Assembly: GCA_900549375.1 (NCBI GenBank)
Contig: URNY01000106.1
Span: 1 to 9,515, forward strand
Origin: an uncultured Bacteroidales bacterium
GTDB taxonomy: Bacteria; Bacteroidota; Bacteroidia; Bacteroidales; Muribaculaceae
Reading direction: 5' to 3'
DNA: 9,515 nucleotides
Under the pieces are notes generated by a model. That model saw nothing but the letters and a program-made list of their open reading frames with translations, searched no databases and was not told the origin of the DNA. A program made the translations under genes and the position numbers. This document shows, in pieces, positions 1 through 5,176 of this stretch (positions are counted from its first letter, which is position 1; each line of letters starts with the position of its first letter).

Positions 1-25
1 TGATTGATTGAACATTAAATACCAT

Positions 26-67
26 AAAAGGAATCCGTGCTGATTAAATTTAGCGCGGATTCCTTTT
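26..67 (+). terminator. Intrinsic terminator of an upstream gene
   Basis: The arms 26-40 and 53-67 form a 15-bp stem with one G-U pair around a 12-nt loop, and the following bases are T-rich (GATTTTTAG). The A-run on the left arm means it could also work on the - strand. It most likely ends a + strand gene lying left of the window, which cannot be seen. Confidence 0.7.
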
Positions 68-95
68 GATTTTTAGACTCATAATATTATTTTTG
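65..95 (+). promoter_or_regulatory. Bacteroidetes-type promoter for the LRR protein gene
   Basis: TTTG at 65-68 and TATTTTTG at 88-95 match the Bacteroidetes primary-sigma consensus (TTTG, then TAnnTTTG) with a 19-nt spacer. Transcription would start near 100-103, giving a leader of about 110 nt. The -33 box lies inside the 3' arm of the preceding terminator, so the two signals are physically merged. Confidence 0.6.
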
Positions 96-106
96 CAGTC
101 GAAAAA

Positions 107-136
107 CCGCTCGGGGCGCTAAACCGCCCCTCGCGG
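107..136 (+). other. GC-rich hairpin at the 5' end of the LRR mRNA leader
   Basis: CCGC (107-110) pairs with GCGG (133-136) and GGGGCG (113-118) with CGCCCC (125-130). A 2x2 internal loop lies between them and the apical loop is 6 nt (CTAAAC). It stands out as a GC island in AT-rich sequence and would begin a few bases after the predicted transcription start. It could protect the 5' end of the mRNA or bind a regulator; no function is shown. Read on the - strand it is followed by five T, so a - strand terminator is an alternative, but no - strand gene is visible for it to end. Confidence 0.35.
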
Positions 137-214
137 TCACCTTAAAAAATCCTATATCGCGGAAATTTTTCGTCGAATCAAGTTATTATTTACATACTTA
201 AAAATTAAATTCTT

Positions 215-1141
215 ATGAAAAAACTTTTACTCAGCGCCGCACTGCTGTGCGGACTCAGCGGTTATTCCTTTGCGCAGGAAGAAATAACTCACAATGGCAT
301 TATCTATACAGTTATCGAAGGGACACAGACCGTAGAGGTTTCATTCCCGGAGGCTGAAGAACCTGCAGACTTTACAATTCAAAATCTTGTGATTCCCGAA
401 ACAGTCACATCCGAAGACAATCAAGAATACACTGTAGTTCGCATTGGCTCGATGGATGCACAAACCGGAGCCTTCGAAGAATATACATCCATCCGTAGCG
501 TCACGTTCCCCAATACACTTAAGTCAATAGGCAAAAATGCATTTAGCGGTTGCACATATCTTGAGACAATCAATTGGGGAACCGGAGTAGAGGAAATCGG
601 ATCGTATGCTTTCGCCGGTTGCGGACTTCTCTCAATCGACATACCGGCTCCTCTGAAAACTCTTGCTCAGAGCGCATTGGCCAACATTGGAAATATGGAG
701 CACATCACCCTCCCGGCTACTCTTACCACAATGGGTGACCAGCAGTTCAGCGGAATGACAATTCTTAAATCCGTAACTTGCAAAGCGACTACACCTCCCT
801 CGATAATAGGAGGAGCAACAACGACTTATTCTATCCCCGCAAATTGCGTTCTGAAAGTTCCTGCAACTGCTCTCGAGGCATATAAGGTAGCCCCCGAATG
901 GAAGAACTTCAGCAAATTCGAGGCACTTCCCTCAGGTGATATCGGCTCGGGCGTCAATGAGGTCGTTGCGGGCGAGGCTGTTGTCAATGCCGCTAACGGC
1001 GCTGTTGAGGTGAATCTGCCATTCGCCGTTTATTCGCTCGATGGCAAATGCCTCTACGAAGGCGAGGCCGGCCGTGTGGCTCTTGACAAGGGCGTTTACG
1101 TTGTCAGAACTTCCGGCAAGACCCTCAAGGTTGCCCTCTGA
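215..1141 (+). CDS. Secreted BspA-type leucine-rich-repeat protein with a C-terminal sorting-like tail
   Basis: This is a 308-residue exported protein. Residues 1-20 form a signal peptide (KK, hydrophobic core, SFA|Q cleavage). The cysteine at 12 is not in a good lipobox, so a lipoprotein is unlikely. Residues about 88-190 contain LRR_5 (BspA/TpLRR) repeats, with the recurring pattern IGKNAFSGC / IGSYAFAGC followed by L..I.IP. The VPATALEAYK..PEWKNF segment at 215-232 is the usual end of such domains. The last 50 residues (VYSLDGK...LDKGVYVVR...LKVAL) resemble the short beta-rich tails of type IX secretion cargo in Bacteroidales, here in a degenerate form. Proteins of this family sit at the surface and bind host or microbial partners, but the ligand here is unknown. 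The ATG at 215 follows an AT-rich leader with no Shine-Dalgarno site. GC content rises sharply near the start of the tail. Confidence 0.85.
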   Translation: MKKLLLSAALLCGLSGYSFAQEEITHNGIIYTVIEGTQTVEVSFPEAEEPADFTIQNLVIPETVTSEDNQEYTVVRIGSMDAQTGAFEEYTSIRSVTFPNTLKSIGKNAFSGCTYLETINWGTGVEEIGSYAFAGCGLLSIDIPAPLKTLAQSALANIGNMEHITLPATLTTMGDQQFSGMTILKSVTCKATTPPSIIGGATTTYSIPANCVLKVPATALEAYKVAPEWKNFSKFEALPSGDIGSGVNEVVAGEAVVNAANGAVEVNLPFAVYSLDGKCLYEGEAGRVALDKGVYVVRTSGKTLKVAL

Positions 1142-1168
1142 TACCGAAATCCCATAACACTTTATAAT

Positions 1169-1203
1169 AAATGCGCCGGGTCCAGTCGGATTCCGGCGCA
1201 TTT
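1169..1203 (+). terminator. Terminator shared by converging genes
   Basis: The arms 1169-1179 (AAATGCGCCGG) and 1193-1203 form an 11-bp stem ending in a T-run (1201-1205). A small TCC/GGA stem (1181-1183 with 1188-1190) caps the loop. It begins 28 nt after the LRR stop codon. It also lies 24 nt beyond the stop of the - strand gene at 1228, and on that strand it is followed by T-rich sequence, so it can serve both directions. Confidence 0.8.
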
Positions 1204-1227
1204 TTATGTGTATGCTGTAAATGTGAT

Positions 1228-1509
1228 TTATCCGCGATCGACGAGCTCCTCTTCGGCCACGGAGGCGATAGCCTCCCGGTCGGGCTCCCATTTGCCGGGC
1301 TCCGCTACGCTCATGCGGACAAGGTCCATCACATCGTAATAATCCATTCCGGCGACATCGCCGTAGGACTCATCATCGCTGTCGACCATCGTGACCTTCC
1401 AGGTCTCGGGATCGATCTGTACGCGTGCATTGTCGTCGTAGGTCTCCTCGTCGGCAATGTATTCCTCTACCGCGGCGGTTATCTTTTTCTCAAGATCCTC
1501 TTTGTTCAT
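1228..1509 (-). CDS. Small, strongly acidic protein of unknown function
   Basis: I do not recognise this 93-residue protein. It has 28 Asp/Glu against 9 Lys/Arg (net charge near -19), no signal peptide and no membrane segment, so it should be cytoplasmic. The N-terminal third looks helical (MNKEDLEKKITAAVEEYI). The middle holds an acidic run DSDDESYGD (residues 43-51). The C-terminal part (KWEPDREAIASVAEEELVD, 73-91) looks like another helix. The start lies 15 bp after the stop of the Bax-inhibitor-like gene, with no terminator between, so the two are probably co-transcribed. Codon use and GC match the neighbouring core genes, and the frame is uninterrupted, which supports real coding. Whether it partners the membrane protein is unknown; its acidity could equally reflect metal or cation binding or DNA mimicry. 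Confidence 0.75.
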   Translation of the reverse strand: MNKEDLEKKITAAVEEYIADEETYDDNARVQIDPETWKVTMVDSDDESYGDVAGMDYYDVMDLVRMSVAEPGKWEPDREAIASVAEEELVDRG

Positions 1510-1524
1510 GATCTAATGTTTTAA

Positions 1525-2247
1525 TCAGTCGCGGCTTCCCCCACCGAAAATGCGGAGAATGAAGAGGAAGAGGTTGATGAAATCAAGATAGAGGTTCATC
1601 GCTCCCATCGTGGCGAGTTTGTCGGCCATCGAAGGCTCAAGATTGGCGGCGGCCATACGGCGTACCTGCTGCGTATCCCAGGCTGTGAGGCCCACAAATA
1701 TCAGCACACCCGCGATGGAAATTATCCATTCGAGAGTTGAGTTTGCCCAGAAGATATTCACCACAATAGCTATCAGCAAACCGAAAAGAGCCATTATCAG
1801 GTAGCTTCCCATCTTGGAAAGATCCGATTTGGTGAAATAACCATAGACCGACATGGCTCCGAATGTGCCCGCAGTGATGAATAAGGTATAAACGATGGTA
1901 CCTATCCTATAGGCAATGAATATCGGCGCAAGCCAACAGCCCATCAGGGCGGAATAGAGAAGGAAGCAGCCCAGCACCGCGCCTGTCGACATCTTCTGCA
2001 GACGGGCGGGAATCATCCATGCCATGGCGAGCATAACTATAAACATTGCCCAGAAGACGAGCTGGTTTCCGAAAAAGAATTGCATGGCGGCTTGCGAGGA
2101 GGCAACGCCGAGTGCACAAAACGCTGATATGAGCAGACCGACGAACATTCTGACGTAGACACGCTTCATAACGGCGTTGGTCTGACTCACGACATCTCTC
2201 GTCCCGAAGAAGGGAGGAGGAGTCATTCTGGAATCGTTATAATCCAT
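1525..2247 (-). CDS. Bax inhibitor-1 / YccA family membrane protein
   Basis: This 240-residue protein has about seven hydrophobic segments (roughly 33-53, 60-80, 88-110, 115-135, 146-168, 173-190, 217-235). It matches the Bax inhibitor-1 (TMBIM/YccA) family. The diagnostic pieces are VYGYFTKSDLSKMGSYL (134-150), GLTAWDTQQVRRM (186-198) and LYLDFINLFLFILRIFGG (219-236). Asp191 and Asp222 correspond to the paired aspartates that act as a pH sensor for calcium leak in the bacterial homologue YetJ. Bacterial members are linked to calcium leak or to regulation of membrane proteases such as FtsH; which applies here is not visible. Length is normal. The 87 bp before it, after argS, contain only weak hairpins and no consensus promoter, so read-through from argS is possible. 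Confidence 0.92.
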   Translation of the reverse strand: MDYNDSRMTPPPFFGTRDVVSQTNAVMKRVYVRMFVGLLISAFCALGVASSQAAMQFFFGNQLVFWAMFIVMLAMAWMIPARLQKMSTGAVLGCFLLYSALMGCWLAPIFIAYRIGTIVYTLFITAGTFGAMSVYGYFTKSDLSKMGSYLIMALFGLLIAIVVNIFWANSTLEWIISIAGVLIFVGLTAWDTQQVRRMAAANLEPSMADKLATMGAMNLYLDFINLFLFILRIFGGGSRD

Positions 2248-2334
2248 ATCCTTGAAATTGATTTGTTTCTTATATTTATATACTTTGATTTTGCCGGATT
2301 GCGGATACCGGCTAAATTATAAACGCGCGGAGCG

Positions 2335-4113
2335 TCACATCCGTTCAGGCATCTCTATGCCGAGAAGCGACATCGCACCTTTGAGCGTGCGCGCAACCGT
2401 ATAGGAAAGCAGCAGACGGAGTTCTCTGCGGGCCGGATCCTCCTCGCGCAGGATGGAATAGTCGTGGTAGAACTGATTGTATTCCTTTGCGAGGTCGTAG
2501 GCATAGTTGGCCACGACGGCCGGCGAATAGTTGCGTCCGGCCTCGGTCACCACTGAGGGGAAGTCGGCCACCTTGCGGATGAGCACAGACTCTTTGGCGT
2601 TGGGCTCGCATTGAGGCGTGGCGGCGGGATCGAACCCTTCTGCCTTGCGGAGCACGGAGCGGATACGCGCATATGTATACTGGATGAAGGGACCGGTGTT
2701 GCCGTTGAAGTCGATCGATTCCTTCGGGTTGAAGAGCATGTTCTTGCGGGGATCAACCTTGAGCAGGAAATATTTCAGGGCTCCCAGACCGACGATGCGG
2801 GCGATCTCGGCGCTCTCTTCAGCGGGCATCTCGGCGAACCGCTCGGCGCCCATCTCGGCGGCCGAGGCCACCATCGTGTCGATAAGGTCGTCGGCATCCA
2901 CCACCGTGCCCTCGCGGCTCTTCATCTTCCCTTCGGGAAGCTCCACCATTCCGTATGAGAAATGAGTGAGGTCTTTCCCCCATTTGAAACCGAGGCGGTC
3001 GAGCAATATCGAGAGAACCTGGAAATGATAGTTCTGCTCATTGCCCACCACGTAGATCATCTTGTCGATGGGATAGTCCTGGTAGCGAAGTTTGGCCGTG
3101 CCTATATCCTGCGTCATATAGACCGACGTACCGTCGGCACGGAGCAGGAGCTTATGGTCGAGACCGTCGTTGGTGAGGTCGGCCCATACCGAGCCATCCT
3201 CTTTGCGGAACATTATCCCTTTCTCCAGACCGCCCAGCACAAGGTCTTTACCCTCGAGATAGGTATCGGATTCATAATAGATCTTGTCGAAGTCCACGCC
3301 GAGCCGACGATAAGTCTCGTCGAAACCGGCGTAAACCCAGCCGTTCATCATCTTCCAGAGCTCACGCACTTCCGGATCGGCGGCCTCCCAGCGGCGGAGC
3401 ATCTCACGCGCTTCGGCCATCAGAGGCGACTTCTTCTCGGCCTCCTCCTCCGATATATTCTCGCGCGCGGCAATCTCCTTGACCTCGGCCTTGTAATGCT
3501 TGTCGAAGGCCACATAGAAATCGCCGATCAGATGGTCGCCTTTCTTACCTGTGGACTCGGGCGTGGCGCCTTCGCCCCATTTCTTCCAGGCGAGCATCGA
3601 TTTGCAGATATGTATGCCGCGGTCGTTCACGATATTGGTCTTGATCACCTTGTGACCGTTGGCCTTAAGGATCTGCGAAAGCGAATAGCCGAGCAGGTTG
3701 TTGCGCACATGGCCGAGATGTAGCGGCTTGTTGGTGTTGGGCGATGAATACTCCACCATCACCAGGTCCGAGTCCGGGCCGGCTTTGCGGAAGCCGAAGT
3801 CGGCATCGGAGGCGATCTCATGCAGGCGTCCGAGCCAATAGGCGGGACTGACTGTGAGATTCAGAAATCCTTTCACGGCGTTATACTTCTCGATGGCCGG
3901 AACGTTTGCCACCAGCCACTCCCCTATTTCGGAAGCTGTTGCCTCGGGCGATTTGCGCGACATGCGCAGAAGCGGGAACACCACAACGGTGAGGTCGCCC
4001 TCAAATTCGCGTTTTGTGGCCGACGGCGTCAGACTCTTCGGATCGGCGTCGGCGCCGTAAAGCTCTTTCACGGCTTTCACCACTCCTTCGGTAACAATAG
4101 TTTCTATATCCAT
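2335..4113 (-). CDS. argS: Arginyl-tRNA synthetase
   Basis: This class I synthetase charges tRNA-Arg with arginine in the cytoplasm. The N-terminal tRNA-binding (Add-1) domain spans about 5-90. The HIGH signature appears as HLGH at 132-135, inside SSPNTNKPLHLGHVRNN. The KMSKS region reads KMKSREG at 396-402, a form usual for Bacteroidales ArgS. The DALR anticodon-binding domain covers about 475-592, starting at NTGPFIQYTYARIRSVL. Length (592) is normal for the family. The frame stays open up to an ATG at 4248, which would add 45 residues, but I chose 4113. There MDIETIVTEGVVKAVKELYG aligns with the usual family N-terminus. The predicted promoter -7 box lies at 4238-4245, so the upstream ATG would fall in the promoter rather than the transcript. 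The leader is then about 118 nt. Confidence 0.96.
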   Translation of the reverse strand: MDIETIVTEGVVKAVKELYGADADPKSLTPSATKREFEGDLTVVVFPLLRMSRKSPEATASEIGEWLVANVPAIEKYNAVKGFLNLTVSPAYWLGRLHEIASDADFGFRKAGPDSDLVMVEYSSPNTNKPLHLGHVRNNLLGYSLSQILKANGHKVIKTNIVNDRGIHICKSMLAWKKWGEGATPESTGKKGDHLIGDFYVAFDKHYKAEVKEIAARENISEEEAEKKSPLMAEAREMLRRWEAADPEVRELWKMMNGWVYAGFDETYRRLGVDFDKIYYESDTYLEGKDLVLGGLEKGIMFRKEDGSVWADLTNDGLDHKLLLRADGTSVYMTQDIGTAKLRYQDYPIDKMIYVVGNEQNYHFQVLSILLDRLGFKWGKDLTHFSYGMVELPEGKMKSREGTVVDADDLIDTMVASAAEMGAERFAEMPAEESAEIARIVGLGALKYFLLKVDPRKNMLFNPKESIDFNGNTGPFIQYTYARIRSVLRKAEGFDPAATPQCEPNAKESVLIRKVADFPSVVTEAGRNYSPAVVANYAYDLAKEYNQFYHDYSILREEDPARRELRLLLSYTVARTLKGAMSLLGIEMPERM

Positions 4114-4237
4114 AAATATTCGGTTCGAAATAAGCTTAAACAGCTTTCTAATTTTTTTGAGGTCCGGAAGCCGGCCCGCACTTACTTTAGAAGATATATC
4201 AAAAGGCGTGCCAAAGCCCAAGGACTCTTTTAAACTA

Positions 4238-4269
4238 CAAAAATACAAAAACCGCTCAGCATAAGCAAG
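4238..4269 (-). promoter_or_regulatory. Promoter of argS
   Basis: On the - strand, TATTTTTG (4245-4238) fits TAnnTTTG exactly. CTTG (4269-4266) matches three of four bases of the -33 TTTG box, with a 20-nt spacer. Transcription would start near 4231. This supports the downstream argS start at 4113. Confidence 0.5.
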
Positions 4270-4286
4270 CCTCCCGGGGCAACAGC

Positions 4287-4345
4287 TATAAATCTTATAA
4301 GTCGTATAGATTTTATAAGTCGTATAATAGCTGTCGTATAATCGC
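4287..4345. repeat. 9-nt-period TATA repeat between hup and argS
   Basis: Reading the + strand, TATA recurs every 9 bases: TATAAATCT (4287), TATAAGTCG (4296), TATAGATTT (4305), TATAAGTCG (4314), TATAATAGC (4323). After a 5-nt TGTCG insert comes TATAATCGC (4337-4345). The 14-mer TTATAAGTCGTATA is present twice exactly, 18 bp apart (4295-4308, 4313-4326). ACAGCTAT (4282-4289) and ATAGCTGT (4327-4334) form an 8-bp inverted pair bracketing the array. It lies between the hup 3' hairpin and the argS promoter. Similar short AT-rich arrays may be dispersed in Bacteroidales genomes, but I cannot check that here. Confidence 0.6.
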
Positions 4346-4348
4346 TAA

Positions 4349-4385
4349 GGAGGCGCGTCGGGACCTTGGTCCCGGACGCGCCTCC
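4349..4385 (-). terminator. Strong hairpin downstream of hup
   Basis: GGAGGCGCGTC (4349-4359) pairs with 4375-4385, and after a one-base bulge GGGAC pairs with GTCCC, giving about 16 bp and a CTTG loop. It begins 24 bp after the hup stop codon. A second small hairpin (4395-4400 with 4406-4411) overlaps the stop itself. The - strand sequence after the main hairpin (TTAGCGATTATAC) lacks a proper U-tract, so it may stabilise the mRNA 3' end or terminate weakly. Confidence 0.5.
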
Positions 4386-4409
4386 GGAATTTCGAATCGG
4401 GGTAACCGA

Positions 4410-4673
4410 TTATTTAGCGAGATCAGCGGCGGGTTTGAATTTCACCACTTTGCGGGCCGGAATCTGGATCTTCTCCTTGGTCTGGGGATTGATGCCTGTG
4501 CGGGCCTCTTTCTCAACTACGGAGAATGTTCCGAAACCGATGAGCTGTACTTTGTCGTCGTTGGCAAGTGCCTGCTCGATGGATTCAAGAGTAGCTTCGA
4601 GGGCTGCTTTTGCTGCGACTTTGTTCAACTGTGCCTTTGCAGCGATCTCGTTAACTAAATCTGTCTTATTCAT
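4410..4673 (-). CDS. hup: HU family DNA-binding protein
   Basis: This 87-residue protein has the full length and layout of bacterial HU, which binds DNA as a dimer, bends it and shapes the nucleoid. The N-terminal helical dimerisation part covers residues 1-40 (MNKTDLVNEIAAKAQLNK at its start). IGFGTFSVVEKEARTG is at 45-60. The R58-x-G-x-N-P63 loop carries the proline that intercalates into DNA in HU/IHF proteins. The C-terminus (ARKVVKFKPAADLAK) is typical. It is monocistronic as far as can be seen, with its own consensus promoter about 130 nt upstream and a strong hairpin downstream. HU is normally abundant, which fits the near-perfect promoter. An IHF subunit is less likely given the clean HU pattern. 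Confidence 0.96.
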   Translation of the reverse strand: MNKTDLVNEIAAKAQLNKVAAKAALEATLESIEQALANDDKVQLIGFGTFSVVEKEARTGINPQTKEKIQIPARKVVKFKPAADLAK

Positions 4674-4806
4674 ACTGATGATGTGTTAAAAAATATTGAG
4701 TAAAAGATAATCTTTAAACCAATTTTAGGTGAGAAAATATCGAGTCATCTGTATCTTCAATCCTGTAGAATTAAAAGCGCGTGCATTTGACCGCATTATT
4801 TCGCCA

Positions 4807-4837
4807 CAAATATAACTATTTAAAGCTTATTAACAAA
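4807..4837 (-). promoter_or_regulatory. Promoter of hup
   Basis: On the - strand, TTTG (4837-4834), a 19-nt spacer and TATATTTG (4814-4807) match the Bacteroidetes consensus exactly. Transcription should begin near 4800, giving an AT-rich leader of about 125 nt. The leader holds an AAAGAT-A-ATCTTT dyad (4703-4715) that could be a protein site or nothing. Confidence 0.7.
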
Positions 4838-4915
4838 TATATTTCGATTTTTTTTGAAAAAAATTCGCTTTTTATTGCCTTTCAGTCCTTTTGCGACCGT
4901 CACTAACCCGTTATT

Positions 4916-5109
4916 TATACGACAAAGCCGCGGCTCTTGCAGACCGCGGCTTGCGAGAAAGGGCCCCGACTCACGTCGGAGCCCTTCCTTCTTCGATTAA
5001 GGTCAAAATAATAATCAATTACCCTGTTGCTTGCATGCTTATCTGAAATTATTCATTTCGGTTAAAAGCGGCCGGGAATTTCGTTGCGTAACTATTCCCG
5101 TTAACTTTC
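4916..5109 (-). ncRNA. Candidate small non-coding RNA
   Basis: This stretch between the M3 peptidase and hup has no credible open frame. On the - strand it starts just after a promoter-like sequence and ends at two tandem GC-rich hairpins, giving a transcript of about 190 nt. Internal structure is visible: a 7-bp stem CGGGAAT/ATTCCCG (5073-5079 with 5094-5100), a GAAAT/ATTTC hairpin (5045-5059), then the hairpins at 4959-4986 and 4925-4952. I recognise no Rfam family. The alternative is that it is simply the long 3' end of the peptidase operon plus its terminators. Direct evidence of transcription is needed. Confidence 0.3.
4925..4986 (-). terminator. Two tandem terminator-like hairpins
   Basis: The first on the - strand pairs 4959-4970 with 4975-4986: 12 positions, one mismatch, 4-nt loop, then TTTCTC. 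The second pairs 4925-4933 with 4944-4952: 9 bp, a further 3-bp inner stem, then TTTGTC. The T-tracts are short, so single efficiency may be modest and the pair could act together. They would end either the candidate small RNA or the peptidase operon. A + strand role is possible but no + strand gene lies nearby. Confidence 0.5.
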
Positions 5110-5114
5110 GTATG

Positions 5115-5146
5115 CAAAATTACAAAAGAAGTTTAAGCAATGCAAC
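5115..5146 (-). promoter_or_regulatory. Promoter-like sequence downstream of the M3 peptidase
   Basis: On the - strand, TAATTTTG (5122-5115) fits TAnnTTTG. GTTG (5146-5143) matches three of four bases of TTTG at a 20-nt spacing. It lies 31-62 bp past the peptidase stop and faces the hairpin-rich gap, with a predicted start near 5109. It is the main reason to suspect a separate small RNA. Confidence 0.4.
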
Positions 5147-5176
5147 ACCGCTTTTATTGTTTTAAAACATATTTTT

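Noticed and set aside
215..274. LRR protein as a lipoprotein (cysteine at residue 12)
   Set aside because: The residues before the cysteine (ALL) do not make a good lipobox, and a clear SFA|Q signal peptidase I site follows.
1171..1524. + strand frame covering the small acidic gene
   Set aside because: It begins inside the terminator hairpin and mirrors the - strand acidic gene, which has a better start, better spacing and operon context.
2291..2335. Weak hairpins between argS and the Bax-inhibitor gene as a terminator
   Set aside because: The stems are only 4-5 bp (GCCGG/CCGGC at 2293-2297 with 2308-2312; ACGC/GCGT at 2323-2326 with 2332-2335) and there is no real U-tract, so this is not convincing.
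2962..3723. Long + strand open frame (253 codons) opposite argS
   Set aside because: It is antisense to a clear full-length ArgS. Its translation shows no recognisable family, and such frames are common opposite GC-rich coding DNA.
4114..4231. argS leader considered as a T-box or attenuator
   Set aside because: I see no T-box sequence or specifier stem, and the one GC hairpin is followed by A-rich rather than U-rich RNA.
4250..4409. Repeat-rich gap considered as a CRISPR array
   Set aside because: The units are only 9 nt with no unique spacers and no cas genes nearby.
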